Source of the DNA: Deltaproteobacteria bacterium
Lineage (GTDB): Bacteria; Myxococcota_A; JAADFL01
DNA: 18,879 nucleotides
NCBI GenBank assembly: GCA_013152945.1
Contig: JAADFL010000136.1
Location: 1-18,879, forward strand
Direction: 5' to 3'
Made by a program: the position numbers and the translations under genes. Positions 15,708-18,879 of this stretch are shown here, piece by piece; position 1 is the stretch's first letter, and each line of letters begins with the position of its first letter. A model generated the notes under the pieces. The model was not told where the DNA came from, ran no database searches, and worked only from the letters and a program-made list of their open reading frames with translations.

Positions 15708-18445
15708 CAGAATTCCCCCTTTATCCCCAGTGTGGGTATTATGGGCAACCCTGGAAAATCTATCCTCTCGGAGTAGTCAAAGGAGTACTGGAAACCTTCC
15801 GGGTTCCTGCGATTGTAGGCGTTCCTCACGTCCAAGTACAGCGATAGGTACCACGTGTCAAAGGTGAAACGCTTGTCCAACCTCACGTCCAGTTCGTGGA
15901 AAAGGGGCAGCCTCTTGGAGTTGAATCCGCCGAACTGCGGGAGATACAGGTTTTGATCCGAGTCGAACACGGCTCCCTCAACCGGTGTGTACGGGTTGCC
16001 TGTCACAAGTCTGAACCTGGCGCCGAAGGTCCAACCCTTGTAGAACTCCCAGCTCGCCACCAAGGTCAGGATATTGGTCTGGTCCAAATCCCAGATGATC
16101 CACCTGTTGTCGGTGTCCGGCCCCTTTCTCTCGGATCTCTGGATAGTGTACGATATCCATGCGAAAAGTCCGTCGGCAAGGGGTTTCCTAAGAAGCAGCT
16201 CCGCTCCCCATGCCCTTCCCACTCCCGCATTCTTGAACGGCAAGGCAGACATCTCTCCTGAAAGGGCCTCTGACGTGTCGAAAACGACCAGGTCGAACAT
16301 GTACTTTCCGAATACCTGGAAATCCATTTCCAGGCCTAAGGGAAGCTTGACCTCGGTTCCCAAAGTGGCCTGGAACGCCCGCTGGGTCGAAAGGTGCCTG
16401 TTCTGGACCATGTACGGTATATCCGGCCACTGTGAAAAAAGGCCAAGGCCTGTCTTGGCCATCACGTCTTCAGTAACCTTATATAGGATCGTCAACCTCG
16501 GGTCGAGTGCCCAGAGATTGGTGCCGTGAAAATGAGAACCATCGAACCTGATTCCGGGCAGCAAGGTGAGCTTTTCCACGGGGTTATAAGAAACCTCCAA
16601 GTACGGGGACACGCGGAATCCACTGCCCTCGACAGAAATGCCCGTCGGCTCGTTCTCTGTAAAACTCGGCCTTGGAAAATTGAGTCCCTGCCAGTTTATG
16701 GGCAGTGCCGCATCAATGAAAAACTTGCCAATGCCGCCTTCCAGTCCGGCTGAAAACGCCAGTGAATCCGAGAGCTTCCACTTCAACTCCGTGCGTACGT
16801 CCAAGTTGAGCACATGGAGCTTGAAATTGTTCTGGTTCATGTTGACTCGGTTGTAAGAATACATGAAGCCCGGTGAAACCTGGATAGACAAGCCGTCGGT
16901 CAGTTGATCCTTCCAATCAACCAAGAGTCTGTGCCACATCATGCGCATGTAGAAATCATCTCTCTTTGCAGCTCCTTCCCTCTTTTGCTTCTTCAGAAAG
17001 GTAAGCAAATCATCCGAGCCGAACACAAACACTCCCAGGGACGAACCCTTGTCCCTGTAATCGTACTTTGCCTGGTAGTCCCAATACCTCGGGGCAACAC
17101 TGACTTCATCTGCAACATCGCTCGGGAGGAGCAAGGGCAACAGGGCATCGATATAGCTTCGCCTGACACCGGCGATGATTGAGCCTTTATCACCTAGGGG
17201 ACCCTCGAGTATGGCTCCTGCATCTATGAGGTCGATGTCGGCCTGGCCGAAGTACCGTTCCCTCCGGCCCGGTCTTGTCCTGACATTTACTATACCTGCC
17301 ATCTTGTTGCCATAGGCAGGGCCTGTTCCGCCCGGGTAGAAGTCCACCGAGTCCACGATCTCGAAAGGCAAGACAGACGGTCCTCCCAGGAAGTGGAACA
17401 GCAAGGGAACCTCGTGGCCGTCAACGAAAATCCCTGTATCCGCAGGTGAGGCTCCCCGAACCGCGATCAGACCCAAGCCGAAAGGTGCCCTTGCTACGCC
17501 AGGGAAATTCTGTACCACCCTTACGGGGTCTCCGAACGTGCCCGGAGATTTTTCGACTTCTTCCCTGTCGATTTCGTGAATTGTCACCTCCCGCCTCTTT
17601 CTCTTTGCCCTGACAATCGTCTCGTATCTCGTTCCCTTGGCTCTCCGCATATAGTACAAGACCTGCGTAGCCTTCCCGGCTTTCACTGTTTCCTTGCTGT
17701 CCATTGCCTCGAAGCCTTGCAACCTCAACGAAACCATGTAAGACCCGGCACCGACCCTGTCGAAAGAAAACGAGCCGCTTGCGCCTGTAATGGTGTCGAG
17801 ATTCTTGCCCCTTATAGAAACCTCCACTCCTGCGAGGGGAAGTCTTGCACCCGCCTCGAGCACCTTACCCTCCAGCCTGCCCAAGAGAGCGGCTTTTTTT
17901 TCATGCGATTCAGCACTGCCTGCACTTTTCCCGGATACACCGCCCCCCACCTTTTTTATTCCCTTGGCCGGTGTCTTTTTTTCCTTTAACGTGAAATGAT
18001 AATCGAACATTATGGTTACAGGCACGGGGCCGTTCTTTGTTCTGGCCGGTTCGAATTCATAATGCAACAGGGCCTGGACCGCTGCCTCATCAAAGCCGTG
18101 CCCTGCGGGCTGGACCACCTTGGCCTTCTCAACCTTGCCGTTCGAACCCACCAGTATTTCCAGTTTCACGACTGCTTCGAGCCCTGCTTCGAAAGCCTGT
18201 TCCGGGTATTTGGCGTCTTTTTTCTTGATTACCCTTGGTAGTGCAATAAGCGGTTCCTCTTTTTTATTATTACTGTTTTCTTCGTACTTTGCCTTGCCTA
18301 CGCCCTGGTCCGGTCTTTCGCCTGCCTTTGCAGGCATCCAAACTGTAACAGCCAATGTGGCAATGAAGATGGTACGTAAAAGCAATGTAAAGCTTCCGTG
18401 AATGCAAGCAGGGAACTTTTCATGTTTGTTCACCAAGTAAGACAT
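15707..18445 (-). CDS. TonB-dependent receptor with N-terminal TonB-C-like and carboxypeptidase-regulatory domains
   Basis: This 912-residue outer-membrane transporter starts with a Sec signal peptide (hydrophobic 19-36, cleavage after PAKA near 41). Residues about 66-153 resemble a TonB C-terminal domain: KYPEQAFEAGLEAVVKL, a FDEAAVQALLHYEFEPA helix-strand block and VPVTIMFDYHF. This parallels the operon's own TonB. Residues about 188-268 form a carboxypeptidase-D regulatory-like fold (LEGKVLEAGARLPLAGVEV). A TonB-box-like TRYETIVRA (272-280) precedes the plug (about 290-395; IAVRGASPADTGIFVDG, PGGTGPAYGNKMAGIVNV). The rest is beta-barrel, ending in a Phe-terminated strand. The substrate is unknown: no siderophore or cobalamin genes are near. 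The ATG at 18445 lacks a ribosome site and falls at the predicted transcript start, so it may be leaderless; GTG at 18433 is an in-frame alternative. Confidence 0.92.
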   Translation of the reverse strand: MSYLVNKHEKFPACIHGSFTLLLRTIFIATLAVTVWMPAKAGERPDQGVGKAKYEENSNNKKEEPLIALPRVIKKKDAKYPEQAFEAGLEAVVKLEILVGSNGKVEKAKVVQPAGHGFDEAAVQALLHYEFEPARTKNGPVPVTIMFDYHFTLKEKKTPAKGIKKVGGGVSGKSAGSAESHEKKAALLGRLEGKVLEAGARLPLAGVEVSIRGKNLDTITGASGSFSFDRVGAGSYMVSLRLQGFEAMDSKETVKAGKATQVLYYMRRAKGTRYETIVRAKRKRREVTIHEIDREEVEKSPGTFGDPVRVVQNFPGVARAPFGLGLIAVRGASPADTGIFVDGHEVPLLFHFLGGPSVLPFEIVDSVDFYPGGTGPAYGNKMAGIVNVRTRPGRRERYFGQADIDLIDAGAILEGPLGDKGSIIAGVRRSYIDALLPLLLPSDVADEVSVAPRYWDYQAKYDYRDKGSSLGVFVFGSDDLLTFLKKQKREGAAKRDDFYMRMMWHRLLVDWKDQLTDGLSIQVSPGFMYSYNRVNMNQNNFKLHVLNLDVRTELKWKLSDSLAFSAGLEGGIGKFFIDAALPINWQGLNFPRPSFTENEPTGISVEGSGFRVSPYLEVSYNPVEKLTLLPGIRFDGSHFHGTNLWALDPRLTILYKVTEDVMAKTGLGLFSQWPDIPYMVQNRHLSTQRAFQATLGTEVKLPLGLEMDFQVFGKYMFDLVVFDTSEALSGEMSALPFKNAGVGRAWGAELLLRKPLADGLFAWISYTIQRSERKGPDTDNRWIIWDLDQTNILTLVASWEFYKGWTFGARFRLVTGNPYTPVEGAVFDSDQNLYLPQFGGFNSKRLPLFHELDVRLDKRFTFDTWYLSLYLDVRNAYNRRNPEGFQYSFDYSERIDFPGLPIIPTLGIKGEF

Positions 18446-18451
18446 ACAGTA

Positions 18452-18479
18452 AAAATATCCGTCGCAGCGACAAAGTCAA
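18452..18479 (-). promoter_or_regulatory. Promoter of the TonB receptor operon
   Basis: On the minus strand TTGACT (18474-18479) and TATTTT (18452-18457) are spaced by 16 bp, placing transcription start at about 18445, next to or on the receptor ATG. The spacer contains the perfect inverted repeat GTCGC-A-GCGAC (18461-18471), a possible repressor site. No other promoter is evident inside the tightly packed operon. Confidence 0.55.
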
Positions 18480-18518
18480 ATATCATTACTCAATAGGAGA
18501 TTTACCTGCATCGCCCAA

Positions 18519-18548
18519 AGCCCGGTATCATGCTTCCCAGCCCGGTAT
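18519..18548. repeat. Paired 10-bp direct repeats at 20-bp spacing
   Basis: AGCCCGGTAT occurs at 18519-18528 and 18539-18548, 20 bp apart (about two helical turns), so both copies face the same side of the DNA. They lie about 75-105 bp upstream of the predicted receptor-operon start and about 70-100 bp upstream of the divergent plus-strand -35 box. A binding site for a regulator is possible but unproven. Confidence 0.4.
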
Positions 18549-18562
18549 ATTCGAGCCTCTCT

Positions 18563-18578
18563 CCAGGTACCCTGGTAC
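18563..18578. repeat. Overlapping short inverted repeats in the divergent promoter region
   Basis: CCAGG-TAC-CCTGG (18563-18575) and GTACC-CT-GGTAC (18567-18578) overlap, both with perfect 5-bp arms. They lie between the two divergent promoters and could be an operator. Such short arms can also arise by chance. The rest of 18446-18727 holds no supportable gene; short minus-strand frames there overlap the promoters. Confidence 0.3.
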
Positions 18579-18617
18579 TGACATTTTAATTCGGCTATCA
18601 CAAAAGCAGTTTTCATT

Positions 18618-18646
18618 TTGACATTTAGTTTCACCTTTTCCATAAT
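18618..18646 (+). promoter_or_regulatory. Near-consensus sigma-70 promoter for the right-edge gene
   Basis: TTGACA (18618-18623, perfect -35) and CATAAT (18641-18646, five of six -10 bases) are separated by the optimal 17 bp. Transcription would start near 18653 and give a leader of about 75 nt before the ATG at 18728. It is divergent from the receptor operon promoter. Confidence 0.6.
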
Positions 18647-18727
18647 GAAAGCAATCAAGCAGGGCTACAGGGAAAATAGCTGAAGCAGGGTTGATCAAGG
18701 CGGCTCAAAGCCAAGGGGAGGTTGGTC

Positions 18728-18879
18728 ATGGCGTTTTCCAATGGCCAGACCACCAATGGCCAAACCAGGGATGCGGCCAAACCAGGGACCAAGGTTGCTT
18801 TCACGAAGCCGGGACCTGCCAAAATCCAACGGTATTTCAAGCCATTACCCTTGATTACCCACTCTTCCGGGATGCACCT
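18728..18879 (+). CDS. Unrecognised protein, 5' part only
   Basis: A reading frame opens at ATG 18728 and stays open to the window edge (50 codons). It starts MAFSNGQTTNGQTRDAAKPG and continues with a basic, proline-containing stretch (KPGPAKIQRYFKPLPL). A strong GGGAGG ribosome site lies 6 nt upstream and a near-consensus promoter about 80 bp upstream. Two adjacent 15-bp repeats (18738-18767) are in frame and encode SNGQT-TNGQT, fitting a coding role. There is no signal peptide, and I recognise no family. Opposite-strand short frames here lack comparable signals. The region has little coding length to judge from, so this could still be noncoding. Confidence 0.45.
   Translation, partial: MAFSNGQTTNGQTRDAAKPGTKVAFTKPGPAKIQRYFKPLPLITHSSGMH
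18738..18788. repeat. Short tandem repeats at the right edge
   Basis: Two adjacent 15-bp units, CCAATGGCCAGACCA (18738-18752) and CCAATGGCCAAACCA (18753-18767), differ at one base. A 14-bp piece, GGCCAAACCAGGGA, occurs at 18758-18771 and again at 18775-18788. They suggest local duplication at the start of the right-edge reading frame. Confidence 0.7.

Noticed and set aside
18476-18840. Two minus-strand frames of about 60 residues upstream of the receptor
   Set aside because: They overlap the divergent promoters and the plus-strand gene start, have no convincing ribosome site, and the second is an antisense shadow of the repeats.

Overview
The window looks like a chromosomal segment of a Gram-negative bacterium, probably Myxococcota or another former deltaproteobacterial lineage. 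Evidence: several lipobox proteins, an Asp-Thr repeat linker lipoprotein, a complete TonB/ExbB/ExbD/receptor system, a large lipoprotein with TPR and CHAT domains, and frequent AGG/AGA arginine codons on both strands. The taxonomic call is an inference. I see no insertion sequence, prophage, CRISPR array, tRNA or rRNA.

Left part (1-1583, minus strand): the 5' end of a secreted lipoprotein with a (Asp-Thr)n linker runs off the left edge. Next come the RNase P RNA gene (rnpB) and a PlsC-type acyltransferase. The acyltransferase starts back to back with the plus-strand cluster.

Middle (1879-12868, plus strand): a tight cluster of a YdbL-like DUF1318 lipoprotein, an alpha-methylacyl-CoA racemase/CaiB-type enzyme and a giant lipoprotein of about 2675 residues. 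The giant protein has a six-blade TolB-like propeller, TPRs, a CHAT-like domain with both catalytic positions replaced, more TPRs, and a C-terminal CHAT protease domain with an intact His-Cys pair. A deoxyhypusine-synthase-family enzyme follows after 80 bp. The tandem pseudo-CHAT/CHAT lipoprotein is the most unusual gene here and could be an envelope-located, self-regulated caspase-like protease.

Right part (12832-18445, minus strand): one operon in the order TonB-dependent receptor, lipoprotein, exbB, exbD, tonB, with 1-nt overlaps or gaps of 5-10 nt. The receptor carries its own TonB-C-like domain before its carboxypeptidase-regulatory and plug domains. The operon converges on, and overlaps by 37 bp, the end of the deoxyhypusine-synthase-like gene. 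Its likely promoter lies in a 282-bp divergent region with inverted and direct repeats. That region also holds a near-consensus promoter for an unrecognised plus-strand gene leaving the right edge.
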